Of a stretch of 64,000 nt of DNA, positions 9,224-18,377 are shown piece after piece; the stretch's first letter is position 1, and each line of letters opens with the position of its first letter. This DNA is from Phocaeicola sp. (GTDB lineage Bacteria; Bacteroidota; Bacteroidia; Bacteroidales; Bacteroidaceae), in NCBI GenBank assembly GCA_020026175.1, contig JAHHQV010000004.1:1-64000 (forward strand), read 5' to 3'. Position numbers and translations under genes: made by a program. The notes beneath the pieces were generated by a model. It had not been told where the DNA came from, made no database searches, and saw nothing but the letters and a program-made list of their open reading frames with translations.

Positions 9224-10597
9224 ATGAAAATAAGAATTCTACCTTTGATTACAGCTGCACTGATGCTTGCAAGCTCTTTTTTGTCTTCATGTCTGAAGAA
9301 CGATTATGAAGAATTTGATTTCCCTTCGTCATCAAGTATCAACTCTTTCTCTTTAGGGACTTTGAGACAGACTATTTTCGGCAAAGACTCTAAAGGAAAT
9401 GACAGTATCTATACCGACACTGTGAGCTATGCAAAAATACCGTTTGTCATTGACCAGATAAACAGAAAAATATATAATAAAGAATATCTTCCGCACACAG
9501 TTGATATATCCAAAGCTCTTGTAAGAATAACGTCTGATACGGAATTAATCTGTTTCAATTACCAAAAAGACCCTTTCAAGAACAATGACTCTATATTGAG
9601 ACCTACAGATTCACTCGACCTTTCAAGGGGATTGACCCTACATGTCATGACCTACAGCCCTACCTACAAGACTTTCAAGAAGGGAAAACCTTATAGCGTG
9701 AATATAAACGTCTACAAGAACAATCCTGACTCTATGGTGTGGAAACATTTTGAAAACACAGCTCTACCTGAACTTACAGTGCAGAAAGCTGTATATGCAA
9801 ACAACAAACTATATGTATCAGGCAACGGAACAATATATTCTGTAACTGCCGAAAACGGCGAGATTATCGGCAACTGGAGTGAAGAAAACGGAACACAGGA
9901 CAATGTAAGTTCTATTCTTGCTTTCAATAACGACATATATTATGTGGCAGACAACAAGCTTTTCTGCTTGAGCAACAATACACAATTGGGAGAAAGCAGC
10001 AATCTTGACGTACTTGTTTCTGCTACCCAAGACTCTATAATGGCATATACCACAGACAAAAAGATAGTTTCTCTTGACAAAAACGGCATGGCAGGCAAAA
10101 AGACCGTTTCTTCTGATTTTGACTTCAAGAGACAGTTTTATGCAATATCATGCAAGGCTATACACAACAACAGGTTGTGGAGAACTACAGTAATGAGCAA
10201 TTCGGCACAAGACTCTACTGCAAATGTATTCAGCTATATCAGCAGCGAAAAGAACATGTCGAAACTTACTCCTAACAACCCTGTGACTTGTCCTGACATG
10301 GAAAATGTATCTATGATAAATTATAACGGCAAGTTTTATGCGTTCGGAGGTAAATTCAAAGACAAAGTAAAACCGTTCGAAAACTTCTATTTCTCTAACA
10401 ACAACGGTTTTGACTGGAGAATAGAGCCGAACAAATATATGAAATTCGAGCCTAAAGTAGCAGAACTATATAACAATGAGCCATACGCATGTGTAGTAGA
10501 GACCAACTACGAAGGCAAGGAAAGCTTCATATGGTTTATATGGCACAACGGCAAGATAAGCCGGGCAAACCTTAACAAGTATGCGCCAAACAAATAA
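9224..10597 (+). CDS. DUF6242-like lipoprotein of unknown function
   Basis: Lipoprotein of 457 residues with signal MKIRILPLITAALMLASSF and lipobox LSSC. The first ATG (9224) is used; a TTG two codons upstream is not needed. The N-terminal half is beta-rich (DTVSYAKIPFVID, LTLHVMTYSPTYKTF). The second half has repeated short beta units (NNKLYVSGNGTIYSV, NDIYYVADNKLFCL, NGKFYAFGGKFKD) like a Kelch or beta-propeller fold. It resembles the DUF6242 family of Bacteroidales. It ends 26 bases before uppS, so it is probably co-transcribed with the envelope genes. No enzymatic residues are apparent. Confidence 0.7.
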   Translation: MKIRILPLITAALMLASSFLSSCLKNDYEEFDFPSSSSINSFSLGTLRQTIFGKDSKGNDSIYTDTVSYAKIPFVIDQINRKIYNKEYLPHTVDISKALVRITSDTELICFNYQKDPFKNNDSILRPTDSLDLSRGLTLHVMTYSPTYKTFKKGKPYSVNINVYKNNPDSMVWKHFENTALPELTVQKAVYANNKLYVSGNGTIYSVTAENGEIIGNWSEENGTQDNVSSILAFNNDIYYVADNKLFCLSNNTQLGESSNLDVLVSATQDSIMAYTTDKKIVSLDKNGMAGKKTVSSDFDFKRQFYAISCKAIHNNRLWRTTVMSNSAQDSTANVFSYISSEKNMSKLTPNNPVTCPDMENVSMINYNGKFYAFGGKFKDKVKPFENFYFSNNNGFDWRIEPNKYMKFEPKVAELYNNEPYACVVETNYEGKESFIWFIWHNGKISRANLNKYAPNK

Positions 10598-10623
10598 TTC
10601 TCTACCATTGAAATAAAACGATT

Positions 10624-11355
10624 ATGCAATATTTAGAAAAAATAGATAAGTCCAGAATCCCCGTCCATATAGCCATAATAATGGATGGAAACGGAAGATG
10701 GGCTAAAGAAAAAGGACAGGCACGCACCTTCGGCCACCAAGCCGGAGCGGAAACGGTGCATATCATTGCAGAGGAAGCTGCAAATTTAGGGGTAAAATTC
10801 CTAACCTTGTACACTTTCTCTACAGAAAACTGGAACAGGCCTGCCGATGAAGTGGCTGCACTCATGAGCCTTCTGATAGACTCTATCGAGGAGGAGACTT
10901 TCATGAAAAACAATATCAGTTTCAGAATAATAGGAGACAACAGCAGATTGCCACAAGCTGTAATGGAACGCCTGAACAAGTGTATAGAACGTACTTCGAG
11001 AAATACAGGTATGTGCCTTACTCTTGCTTTGAGCTATTCTTCGAGATGGGAACTTACACAAGCCGTGAAGAATATAGCGACAAAGGTAAAGAACAATGAA
11101 TTGTCTGTAGATGATATATATGATATAACAATAGACGAAAATCTGGCAACAAGCTACATGCCGGACCCGGAACTTCTTATCAGAACAGGAGGCGAATTAA
11201 GACTGAGCAACTATCTGCTATGGCAGTGTGCCTACACAGAACTTTACTTCTGCGACACTTTCTGGCCCGACTTCAGAGAAGAAGAATTCCACAAAGCAAT
11301 TTATAACTATCAGAACAGGGAACGCCGTTTTGGCAAAACTAGTGAACAATTATAA
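10624..11355 (+). CDS. uppS: Undecaprenyl diphosphate synthase
   Basis: Cytoplasmic cis-prenyltransferase that condenses isopentenyl units onto farnesyl diphosphate to give the C55 carrier lipid of peptidoglycan and surface glycans. It shows the family landmarks: HIAIIMDGNGRWA with the catalytic Asp, the FSTENWNRP segment, and the C-terminal PDPELLIRTGGELRLSN followed by ELYFCDTFWPDF. At 243 residues it has normal length. It starts 26 bases after the DUF6242 gene, and bamA begins 9 bases after its stop, a coupling of lipid carrier and outer-membrane assembly common in Bacteroidetes. Confidence 0.97.
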   Translation: MQYLEKIDKSRIPVHIAIIMDGNGRWAKEKGQARTFGHQAGAETVHIIAEEAANLGVKFLTLYTFSTENWNRPADEVAALMSLLIDSIEEETFMKNNISFRIIGDNSRLPQAVMERLNKCIERTSRNTGMCLTLALSYSSRWELTQAVKNIATKVKNNELSVDDIYDITIDENLATSYMPDPELLIRTGGELRLSNYLLWQCAYTELYFCDTFWPDFREEEFHKAIYNYQNRERRFGKTSEQL

Positions 11356-11364
11356 CATTAAGCA

Positions 11365-14001
11365 ATGAGAGACCGTCTTTTACTCATAACTATGATGACT
11401 ATGGGTGCATCGTTCATGTATAATGAAGGGTATGCCCAAGAAAACAATACGGAAAACGACAAGCCGGTTATACTATACAACGGCTTTCCGAAAAAATATG
11501 AAATTGCCGAAATAAAGGTAGATGGAGTGAAAAACTACGAAGACTATGTACTTGTGGGTATATCAGGACTTGCAGTAGGACAAACCATAACCGTACCGGG
11601 AGATGACATTACCGACGCCATAAAGAAATATTGGAGACATGGCCTGTTCTCGGATGTGAAAATATCTGCCGACAAAATTGTAGACAACAAAATCTACCTT
11701 CATATACAGCTACGACAACGCCCACGTATTACCGATATACGTTTCCACGGAATAAAGAAGAGCGAGAAAGAAGATCTTCAGGCAAAACTGGGACTGGTGA
11801 AAGGTAGCCAGATTTCACCCAACTCGATTGACAGGGCAAAAATTATAATAAAGAAGCACTTTGATGAAAAGGGTTTTAAAAATGCGGAAGTCAACATTAT
11901 AGAAAGAGAAGACACTGCCAATGTGGAGCAGGTTTTTGTGGATGTAAACATTGATAAAAAGGAAAAAATCAAAGTTCATAAGATTACAATTGACGGAAAT
12001 ACTATCTTGAGCGACAAGAAACTCAAGAAAGTGATGAAGAAAACCAACGAGAAAGGTAGACTCGTAAATCTATTCCGCACAAAGAAGTTCATCAACGAAA
12101 AATATGAGGAAGACAAAAAACTCATTATAGACAAGTATAACGAACTTGGCTATCGTGATGCCATGATAGTGGAAGACAGCGTTTCTTCGTATGACGACAA
12201 GACCGTGAATGTATATATGAAAATATATGAAGGTCAGAAGTATTATTTGAGAGACATCACATGGGTGGGTAATATCGTTTTCCCTTCCGACTTGCTGAGC
12301 GAACAGCTGAGAATGAAGAAAGGGGATGTGTATAACCAGAAACTCCTTAATGAACGTATAAGCGGAGACGAAGATGCCATAGGTAACAACTACTACAACA
12401 GAGGTTACGTGTTTTATAGCCTTGACCCGGTTGAAGTGAATATCGACAACGACTCTATCGACCTCGAAATGCGTATCACCGAAGGTCCTCAGGCTACGAT
12501 AAGCCATGTAAGGATAAACGGTAATGACAGGCTTTATGAAAATATCGTTCGACGTGAATTGAGAACCCGTCCGGGTGACCTCTTCAGCAAGGAGGCTCTT
12601 GAACGTTCTTATCGTGAAATTGCACAGATGGGACACTTCAACCCTGAAAATATTGATCCGGGAGTGAAACCAAATCCACAAGACGGTACTGTAGACATCA
12701 ACTGGGGACTTGAATCGAAAGCAAACGACCAGGTTGAGTTCTCGGCAGGATGGGGACAGACAGGTGTCATAGGTAAGCTGAGCCTGAAATTTACAAACTT
12801 CTCGTTTGCCAACCTGTTCAGAAAGAACAAGAACTACAGAGGTATACTTCCTCAGGGAGACGGACAGACACTTACTATAAGCGGACAGACCAACGGTAAA
12901 TACTACCAGTCGTACAGTGTATCGTTCTTCGACCCTTGGTTCGGTGGAAAACGACCTACTTCGTTCTCTGTATCGGCATTCTACTCAATACAGACCGACG
13001 TAAGCAGCCAGTACTACAACAATGCATTCATGAGCAACATACATAATATATTAGGAGGAAATGGTATATACAACAGCTATTACAACAACTACGAAGCATA
13101 CCTTAACCCAGACAAGATGATGAAGATGTTTGGAGTAACTGTAGGTTGGGGTAAACGCTTGAGATGGCCAGACGACTACTTTACCATATCAGCAGAATTG
13201 TCTTACCAGAGATTTATGCTGAAAGACTGGAGTTATCTGTATATCAAGCTAAACAACGGCGAATACATGAATACAGGAAACAGCAACAACTTGAACCTGA
13301 ACCTGACATTGTCGCGCAACTCTACCGACAACCCTATCTTCCCAAGACATGGTTCGGAATTCTCGGCTTCGGTGGCACTTACTCCTCCATATTCGTTGTT
13401 CAGCAATAAGGACTACTCTACTTATGGCAAAGACAACTACGACGAGGCTGCCAGCATGTATAAATGGATAGAATACCACAAATGGAAATTCAAAGCCAAG
13501 ACCTATACAGCACTGTTGCCTATAAAGAAATGTCCTGTTATCATGACACGTACAGAGTTCGGTATATTGGGACACTACAACAAATACAAGCGTTCGCCAT
13601 TCGAAACCTTCTATATGGGTGGTGACGGTATGACAGGATACAGTTATAACTATGCATCCGAAACTATTGCACTGAGAGGTTATGAAAACGGAGCACTTAC
13701 TCCTTATGGTAGCGAAGGATATGCCTACATAAGACTGGGAGCCGAATTGCGTTATCCGCTTATGCTGGAAAACTCTACAAGCATCTACGCATTGGGATTC
13801 CTCGAAGCAGGTAATGCATGGACAAAAGTAGGCGACTTCAATCCATTCAAGCTGAAACGCTCTGCCGGTGTGGGTGTACGTATCTTCCTTCCTATGATTG
13901 GTATGATGGGTATCGACTGGGCATATGGTTTCGACAAGATAAACGGTTCTATGCAGTATAGCGGAAGCCAGTTCCACTTTATTATCGGTCAGGAATTCTA
14001 A
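11365..14001 (+). CDS. bamA: Outer-membrane protein assembly factor BamA
   Basis: Central subunit of the machinery that folds beta-barrels into the outer membrane. Of 878 residues, about the first 30 form a signal region (MRDRLLLITMMTMGASFMY). POTRA repeats follow (for example YEIAEIKVDGVKNYEDYVL, RITDIRFHGIKKSEKEDL, KVHKITIDGNTILSDKKL, YYLRDITWVGNIVFPSDLL, ATISHVRINGNDRLYENIV), so five POTRAs. The 16-strand barrel begins near residue 450 (QVEFSAGWGQTGVIGK) and ends in FHFIIGQEF with terminal Phe. The lid-lock type motif FETFYMGGDGMTGYS is present. Two periplasmic chaperone genes follow, fitting a shared assembly role. Confidence 0.97.
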   Translation: MRDRLLLITMMTMGASFMYNEGYAQENNTENDKPVILYNGFPKKYEIAEIKVDGVKNYEDYVLVGISGLAVGQTITVPGDDITDAIKKYWRHGLFSDVKISADKIVDNKIYLHIQLRQRPRITDIRFHGIKKSEKEDLQAKLGLVKGSQISPNSIDRAKIIIKKHFDEKGFKNAEVNIIEREDTANVEQVFVDVNIDKKEKIKVHKITIDGNTILSDKKLKKVMKKTNEKGRLVNLFRTKKFINEKYEEDKKLIIDKYNELGYRDAMIVEDSVSSYDDKTVNVYMKIYEGQKYYLRDITWVGNIVFPSDLLSEQLRMKKGDVYNQKLLNERISGDEDAIGNNYYNRGYVFYSLDPVEVNIDNDSIDLEMRITEGPQATISHVRINGNDRLYENIVRRELRTRPGDLFSKEALERSYREIAQMGHFNPENIDPGVKPNPQDGTVDINWGLESKANDQVEFSAGWGQTGVIGKLSLKFTNFSFANLFRKNKNYRGILPQGDGQTLTISGQTNGKYYQSYSVSFFDPWFGGKRPTSFSVSAFYSIQTDVSSQYYNNAFMSNIHNILGGNGIYNSYYNNYEAYLNPDKMMKMFGVTVGWGKRLRWPDDYFTISAELSYQRFMLKDWSYLYIKLNNGEYMNTGNSNNLNLNLTLSRNSTDNPIFPRHGSEFSASVALTPPYSLFSNKDYSTYGKDNYDEAASMYKWIEYHKWKFKAKTYTALLPIKKCPVIMTRTEFGILGHYNKYKRSPFETFYMGGDGMTGYSYNYASETIALRGYENGALTPYGSEGYAYIRLGAELRYPLMLENSTSIYALGFLEAGNAWTKVGDFNPFKLKRSAGVGVRIFLPMIGMMGIDWAYGFDKINGSMQYSGSQFHFIIGQEF

Positions 14002-14055
14002 TTCCTGACCGCAAAAGCGGAAGACTAAATATAAACCATTTAAAATCGGAAAATT

Positions 14056-14568
14056 ATGAAGAAGATTATTTTATCTTTGATGTTGTTGATTTCAACTATG
14101 GCAATCAATGCACAGAAATTCGTTCTTATTGATATGGAATATATTATGAAGAATATCCCTGCATATGAACAAGCCACCAAGCAAATGGACAGTCTGACAA
14201 AACAATGGCAAAAAACAATCGAAGCCAAATCGAACGAAGCCAAAAGCCTGTATGAAGACTATCAGAAATCAGCATCCAGACTTAATGACCAGCAAAGGGC
14301 TGCTAAAGAGAAAGCTATCATGGACAAAGAAAAAGAAGCAGCCGAACTAAGGCAGAAATATTTCGGTCCGGAAGGAGAAGTGATGAAGAAAAAAGAGGAA
14401 CTGATAACTCCTATAGAAAACTCTATATACGATGCTGTAAAAGCTATCGCAACTCAAAAAGGATATGACGCAGTTATAGACCGGGCATCAAACCAAAGTA
14501 TGATATTTGCCTCTCCACGTATTGATATTAGCAATGAAGTTCTTTCAAAATTAGGATATTCAAAATAA
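14056..14568 (+). CDS. ompH: OmpH/Skp-family periplasmic chaperone, first copy
   Basis: Periplasmic holdase that escorts unfolded outer-membrane proteins to BamA. The 170-residue protein has a cleavable signal (MKKIILSLMLLISTMAINAQ), a short beta strand (KFVLIDMEYIMKNIPAYEQA), then a long Lys/Glu/Gln-rich coiled coil at about residues 45-120, and a C-terminal beta region (KGYDAVIDRASNQSMIFASP). That is the jellyfish-like Skp architecture. It lies 54 bases after bamA and 75 bases before a paralogue. Confidence 0.93.
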   Translation: MKKIILSLMLLISTMAINAQKFVLIDMEYIMKNIPAYEQATKQMDSLTKQWQKTIEAKSNEAKSLYEDYQKSASRLNDQQRAAKEKAIMDKEKEAAELRQKYFGPEGEVMKKKEELITPIENSIYDAVKAIATQKGYDAVIDRASNQSMIFASPRIDISNEVLSKLGYSK

Positions 14569-14573
14569 TTTCC

Positions 14574-14581
14574 TACATTTG
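14574..14581 (+). promoter_or_regulatory. Candidate -7 box for the second ompH gene
   Basis: TACATTTG matches TAnnTTTG, 63 bases before the ATG at 14644. The upstream -33 position has TTA rather than TTG. It would let the second chaperone be made independently of bamA. Confidence 0.4.
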
Positions 14582-14643
14582 CAACCGAAAGGAAAATAAT
14601 AGAAACTTTGGATTATTAATAAATAAAAAATAGATTAAATATT

Positions 14644-15210
14644 ATGTTGAAAAAATTAGCACTAGTAATCATGCTTATTGCACCAATGAGCATATTCGCA
14701 CAGAAATTCGGTTATTTCAAATCAGAAGCAATCATCCCTGTAATGCCCGAATACGCAAAGTCACAGAATGATATAGAAGCTTTAAGAAAACAATACGAAG
14801 ACGAAATAAAACGTGCATCAGACGAATTCAGCAAGAAATTCGCCGCTTTCCAAAAAGAACAGAAGAGCCTTCCTCAGAATATCCTTGAACGCAGACAGAA
14901 AGAACTTCAGGACTTGCAGGAAAAAGCAATGCAGTTCCAGCAGGATGCTCAGCAGCAGTTGGAAAAAGCATATAGAGACATGATGACTCCTATATACGAA
15001 AAGATGGAAAAGGCTGCAAAAACCGTTTCTAAAGCCGGAGGATACACTATGGTATTCGACATGAACCGTACTGACATCCCTTACGTAGACGAAGCTCAGG
15101 TGAAAGATATAACAAACGATATCAAGACTAATATGGGTATCAGCCTTACAGCTGCCCCATATGTGCCACAGACTCCTGCTCCAGCAGCACCTGTAGCACC
15201 AGTAAAATAA
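14644..15210 (+). CDS. ompH: OmpH/Skp-family periplasmic chaperone, second copy
   Basis: Paralogue of the preceding gene, 188 residues. It has a signal peptide (MLKKLALVIMLIAPMSIFAQ), the conserved KFGYFKSEAIIPVMPEYAKS start, a long charged coiled coil (about residues 45-120) and the C-terminal GGYTMVFDMNRTDIPYVD strand region. It differs from the first copy by a Pro/Ala-rich tail (PQTPAPAAPVAPVK), probably a flexible extension. A strong terminator follows at once, so the envelope operon ends here. Confidence 0.93.
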   Translation: MLKKLALVIMLIAPMSIFAQKFGYFKSEAIIPVMPEYAKSQNDIEALRKQYEDEIKRASDEFSKKFAAFQKEQKSLPQNILERRQKELQDLQEKAMQFQQDAQQQLEKAYRDMMTPIYEKMEKAAKTVSKAGGYTMVFDMNRTDIPYVDEAQVKDITNDIKTNMGISLTAAPYVPQTPAPAAPVAPVK

Positions 15211-15233
15211 AAAACAATAGTATATAATACATA

Positions 15234-15280
15234 GTGAGGAATCTGTAAACAATGCCGTGGACAGATTCCTCACTCTTTTT
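15234..15280 (+). terminator. Intrinsic terminator after the ompH pair
   Basis: GTGAGGAATCTGT (15234-15246) pairs with ACAGATTCCTCAC (15261-15273) around a 14-base loop, followed by TCTTTTT. Confidence 0.88.
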
Positions 15281-15302
15281 ATCAACAATACAAATCATTA
15301 TC

Positions 15303-16145
15303 ATGTCATACTTTAAGATACCATCGAAAGGACCTATAGGAGTGTTCGACTCAGGATATGGGGGACTTACTATACTGAAGGAAATAAAAAAACTCATGCC
15401 CGAATACGATTATCTGTATTTGGGAGATAATGCACGCACACCTTATGGTACAAGGTCTTTTGAAGTTGTGTATGGATTTACATTGCAAGCCGTAAGAAAA
15501 CTATTCGATATGGGCTGTCCTTTGGTAATATTGGCATGTAATACTGCATCGGCCAAAGCACTTAGAAGCATACAGCAGAAAGACCTGCCATATTTGGACA
15601 ATACGCGCCGTGTGCTAGGCGTTATACGCCCTACGGTAGAATGTATAGGAAATATGACTAAAACAAGACACATCGGAATTCTGGCTACTTCGGGCACTAT
15701 AAAATCGGAGTCATATCCTATGGAGATAAAGAAACTGTACCCCGACATCAGTGTTACCGGCATGGCATGCCCTATGTGGGTTCCGTTGGTAGAAAACAAT
15801 GAATCAGACTCGGAAGGAGCTGATTATTTCGTAAAAAAATATATAGGCAATCTGCTGGATAAAGACTCCGAGATAGATACCATCATACTGGGATGTACGC
15901 ATTATCCCCTACTAATAAACAATATAAGACGATTTACACCGAATCATATTAAACTTATCACGCAGGGAGAATATGTAGCAGAGAGCCTGAAAAACTATCT
16001 GTACAGACATCCTGAAATAGAAGAGAGATGTATAAAAAAAGGCAGTTGCAATTTCATCACGACTGAATCTGTAGAAAAATTCAAGGAGTCGGCTTCGATA
16101 TTTCTTCAGGAAGATATTGAGGTAAGGAGTGTTACTCTGGAGTAA
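15303..16145 (+). CDS. murI: Glutamate racemase
   Basis: Makes D-glutamate for peptidoglycan by cofactor-free racemisation. The 280-residue protein shows GPIGVFDSGYGGLT near the N-terminus, the first catalytic cysteine in LACNTASA (about residue 80) and the second in ILGCTHYPLL (about residue 200). The start at 15303 (MSYFKIPSKGPIG) is preferred over an in-frame ATG at 15252, which lies inside the upstream terminator. Its stop is 6 bases from the 3' end of the convergent permease gene, with little room for a terminator. Confidence 0.96.
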   Translation: MSYFKIPSKGPIGVFDSGYGGLTILKEIKKLMPEYDYLYLGDNARTPYGTRSFEVVYGFTLQAVRKLFDMGCPLVILACNTASAKALRSIQQKDLPYLDNTRRVLGVIRPTVECIGNMTKTRHIGILATSGTIKSESYPMEIKKLYPDISVTGMACPMWVPLVENNESDSEGADYFVKKYIGNLLDKDSEIDTIILGCTHYPLLINNIRRFTPNHIKLITQGEYVAESLKNYLYRHPEIEERCIKKGSCNFITTESVEKFKESASIFLQEDIEVRSVTLE

Positions 16146-16151
16146 GGTACA

Positions 16152-17378
16152 TCAGTCTAGAAGGCGGCGGCTGAGATACCTTACCGGATACCATACCGAC
16201 AGAAATCCTACCACAATGACTGTAACAAATACTGCTACCACATCCCATACATGAACACTTACGGGATATGCATCAACTATAAAATTGCCTGCATTGCCCA
16301 ATGATATTATACCATATTCCTGTTGAAGCATGCATAATGCCAATCCTGCCACTACTCCAGCTACGGCTCCTATAAGTGTTATCATCCTTCCTTCAAAAAG
16401 AAATATCTTTATTATACAGTTGTCATCGGCACCAAGGTTTCTTAATGTCTTAACATTTTCCTTTTTGTCCATTATAAGCATCGACAATGAACCTATGACA
16501 TTAAAGCAGGCTATCATAAGTATAAATGTAAGGAAAAGATATGATATGAGTTTCTCTATCTCCATAATACGGAAAGTATCTGCCTGTTGTTCATATCTGT
16601 CTTGAACGATGAAATCATTGCCGAGGATAGAGTTTATCTTATTCTTGAAGTCCTCTTCATCGGCACTGTTTTTCAGTTTCAGATTGACAGAAGATACCTC
16701 TGTCGTATATTGGAAGAGTTTTCGGGCAAACTCAATAGATGTTATTATATATGACGAATCGTATTTCTCCTGATTTACGGTAAACGTAAGTCCCGAAGAG
16801 AACAAGCGACCCTTGACAAAGCTTGCTGCCGGATTTGCCGTATTGATTTTTGCACCACGCTTTGGTGCATATATTTCAAGAGGATCGAGAAATTTTATTC
16901 CAGAGCCCAAAGTAGACAACAACTGAAGACCTGGAATGGCATAATCTGCCACTTCATCGTGAAGCACAAGCTCGCCACGACCGAACAATATACTGTCAAT
17001 AGGAGTAAGTCTATCGTAAGTCTCGTCTACCCCACGTATGACCGCCATTGCCTGACGGTCTTTGTATTGCACCATTGCATTGTCTTCTATAGCCTCTGTA
17101 AATACATCCACCTCGGACATATTCTTTATTTGCAGGATACGCTCATCCTGTCCGTCGAATACCTTGGCTTTTGCAGCCGTTATCTTAATCTGCGGATCGA
17201 AAGCCGTGAAGAATGTAGCTACCAAATCCTTAAAGCCATTAAATACAGAAAGTGTGCAGACCATTGCCAATGTGGCCAATGAGACTCCGCACACAGATAT
17301 ACCGGAAATCACATTAATGGCATTATGTGACTTCTTGGAAAACAGATACCTTCCAGCAATATAAAAAGGGAAATTCAC
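16152..17378 (-). CDS. LolC/LolE-like FtsX-family ABC transporter permease
   Basis: Inner-membrane permease of the FtsX/MacB type, probably part of the machinery that extracts lipoproteins for transport to the outer membrane. The 408 residues have one N-terminal membrane span (ISGISVCGVSLATLAMVCTL), a periplasmic domain to about residue 270, then three spans including LFLTFILMIACFNVIGSLSM, ITLIGAVAGVVAGLALCM and VVAVFVTVIVVGFLSVWYP. The cytoplasmic loop KKENVKTLRNLGADDN is the coupling-helix motif of LolC/E proteins. No ATPase gene is adjacent. It is the last gene of the aroQ-pyk-methyltransferase-rbfA run, 3 bases after rbfA. Confidence 0.85.
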   Translation of the reverse strand: MNFPFYIAGRYLFSKKSHNAINVISGISVCGVSLATLAMVCTLSVFNGFKDLVATFFTAFDPQIKITAAKAKVFDGQDERILQIKNMSEVDVFTEAIEDNAMVQYKDRQAMAVIRGVDETYDRLTPIDSILFGRGELVLHDEVADYAIPGLQLLSTLGSGIKFLDPLEIYAPKRGAKINTANPAASFVKGRLFSSGLTFTVNQEKYDSSYIITSIEFARKLFQYTTEVSSVNLKLKNSADEEDFKNKINSILGNDFIVQDRYEQQADTFRIMEIEKLISYLFLTFILMIACFNVIGSLSMLIMDKKENVKTLRNLGADDNCIIKIFLFEGRMITLIGAVAGVVAGLALCMLQQEYGIISLGNAGNFIVDAYPVSVHVWDVVAVFVTVIVVGFLSVWYPVRYLSRRLLD

Positions 17379-17381
17379 TTG

Positions 17382-17717
17382 TTATTGTTTAAGAAGTTTA
17401 TCTATCTTATCAGCATAGTCCAAAGAATCGTCTACGAAAAACTTCAGTTCGGGAATGATACGCAACTGATGACGTACTCTATTACCCAATTCAAAACGAA
17501 TGGCCTTTGAATTATCATTTATATTCTTTACTATCTCCTCTCCTCTTTCTGAGGGGAAAACACTTAAATAAGCACGTACATAACTCATATCCTGACTGAT
17601 ACGAACAATGCTTACAGATACCAGTACACCTGTCATAGACTTGGTCTGCATCAAGAAAATCTCACTGAGTTCTTTCTGTATAAGTCTGGCTATCTTATTT
17701 TGTCTGGTTGTTTCCAT
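17382..17717 (-). CDS. rbfA: Ribosome-binding factor A
   Basis: 30S subunit maturation factor acting on the 5' region of 16S rRNA. The protein has 111 residues with a KH-like fold: TRQNKIARLIQKELSEIFL at the start, VSIVRISQDMSYVRAYLSVF in the middle, and RIIPELKFFVDDSLDYADKI near the end, all typical of RbfA. It overlaps nothing but is separated by 3 and 16 bases from its operon neighbours. Confidence 0.95.
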   Translation of the reverse strand: METTRQNKIARLIQKELSEIFLMQTKSMTGVLVSVSIVRISQDMSYVRAYLSVFPSERGEEIVKNINDNSKAIRFELGNRVRHQLRIIPELKFFVDDSLDYADKIDKLLKQ

Positions 17718-17733
17718 TATATAAAAAATATGA

Positions 17734-18375
17734 TTATTTCTTTCTTATGATTGTAAGTCCGTCACGCAATGGAAGAATCACTTTCTCCACTCTTTCATCG
17801 GCTGCCACCAAATCATTGAAATTCTTTATACCTATAGTCTGCAAATCAGTGTGGTGAGGTTTTTCCTCCAACACATGTCCATCCCACAAAGTATTGTCGG
17901 CAAGTATATATCCACCATGACGTAGTTTTTTAAGAATCATCTCGTAATATTCCACATAATAGCGCTTGTTACCATCCATAAATGCCATATCAAACACGAT
18001 ATCCATTTCGGGAACCATATCAAGAGCATCACCTATATAGAACCGTATTTTGTCGGTATAAGGAGAATTTTCAAGCCACGGCCGTGTAAAATCTTCTTGC
18101 TCGTCGTTTATCTCGAAAGTATGAAGCATGGCTCCTTCTTCCAGACCTTCGGCAAGACATAAGGCCGAATAACCGCTATAAGTTCCTATTTCCAAGATTT
18201 GCTTAGGGCGTATCATTTCTACAAACATCTTCAGCATACGTCCTTGCAGATGCCCTGAAGCCATACGGGGACGCAACAGTTTTACGTGCGTCGCCCTATA
18301 TAATGCCTTCAAGTAATCTCCTTCCTCGTCAATATGGCGAAGTATATATTCGTCCAAAGCGTCCGTTTCCTTCAT
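17734..18375 (-). CDS. SAM-dependent O-methyltransferase (catechol/caffeoyl-CoA type)
   Basis: Class I methyltransferase of 213 residues. The SAM-binding motif is ILEIGTYSGYSALCLAEG (about residues 60-77). Acidic motif DIVFDMAFMDGNKRYYVEYY (about residues 126-145) supplies metal-ligand Asp residues, and GGYILADNTLWDG follows. Family members methylate hydroxyls on small molecules or modify tRNA (TrmR-like); the substrate here cannot be told from sequence. It starts 2 bases after pyk ends, so the two are translationally linked. Confidence 0.88.
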   Translation of the reverse strand: MKETDALDEYILRHIDEEGDYLKALYRATHVKLLRPRMASGHLQGRMLKMFVEMIRPKQILEIGTYSGYSALCLAEGLEEGAMLHTFEINDEQEDFTRPWLENSPYTDKIRFYIGDALDMVPEMDIVFDMAFMDGNKRYYVEYYEMILKKLRHGGYILADNTLWDGHVLEEKPHHTDLQTIGIKNFNDLVAADERVEKVILPLRDGLTIIRKK

Positions 18376-18377
18376 AA

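Noticed and set aside
13249..13977. 242-codon open frame on the - strand
   Set aside because: Lies wholly opposite the bamA barrel region; composition (many His, Cys, Val) is typical of a reverse-complement shadow.
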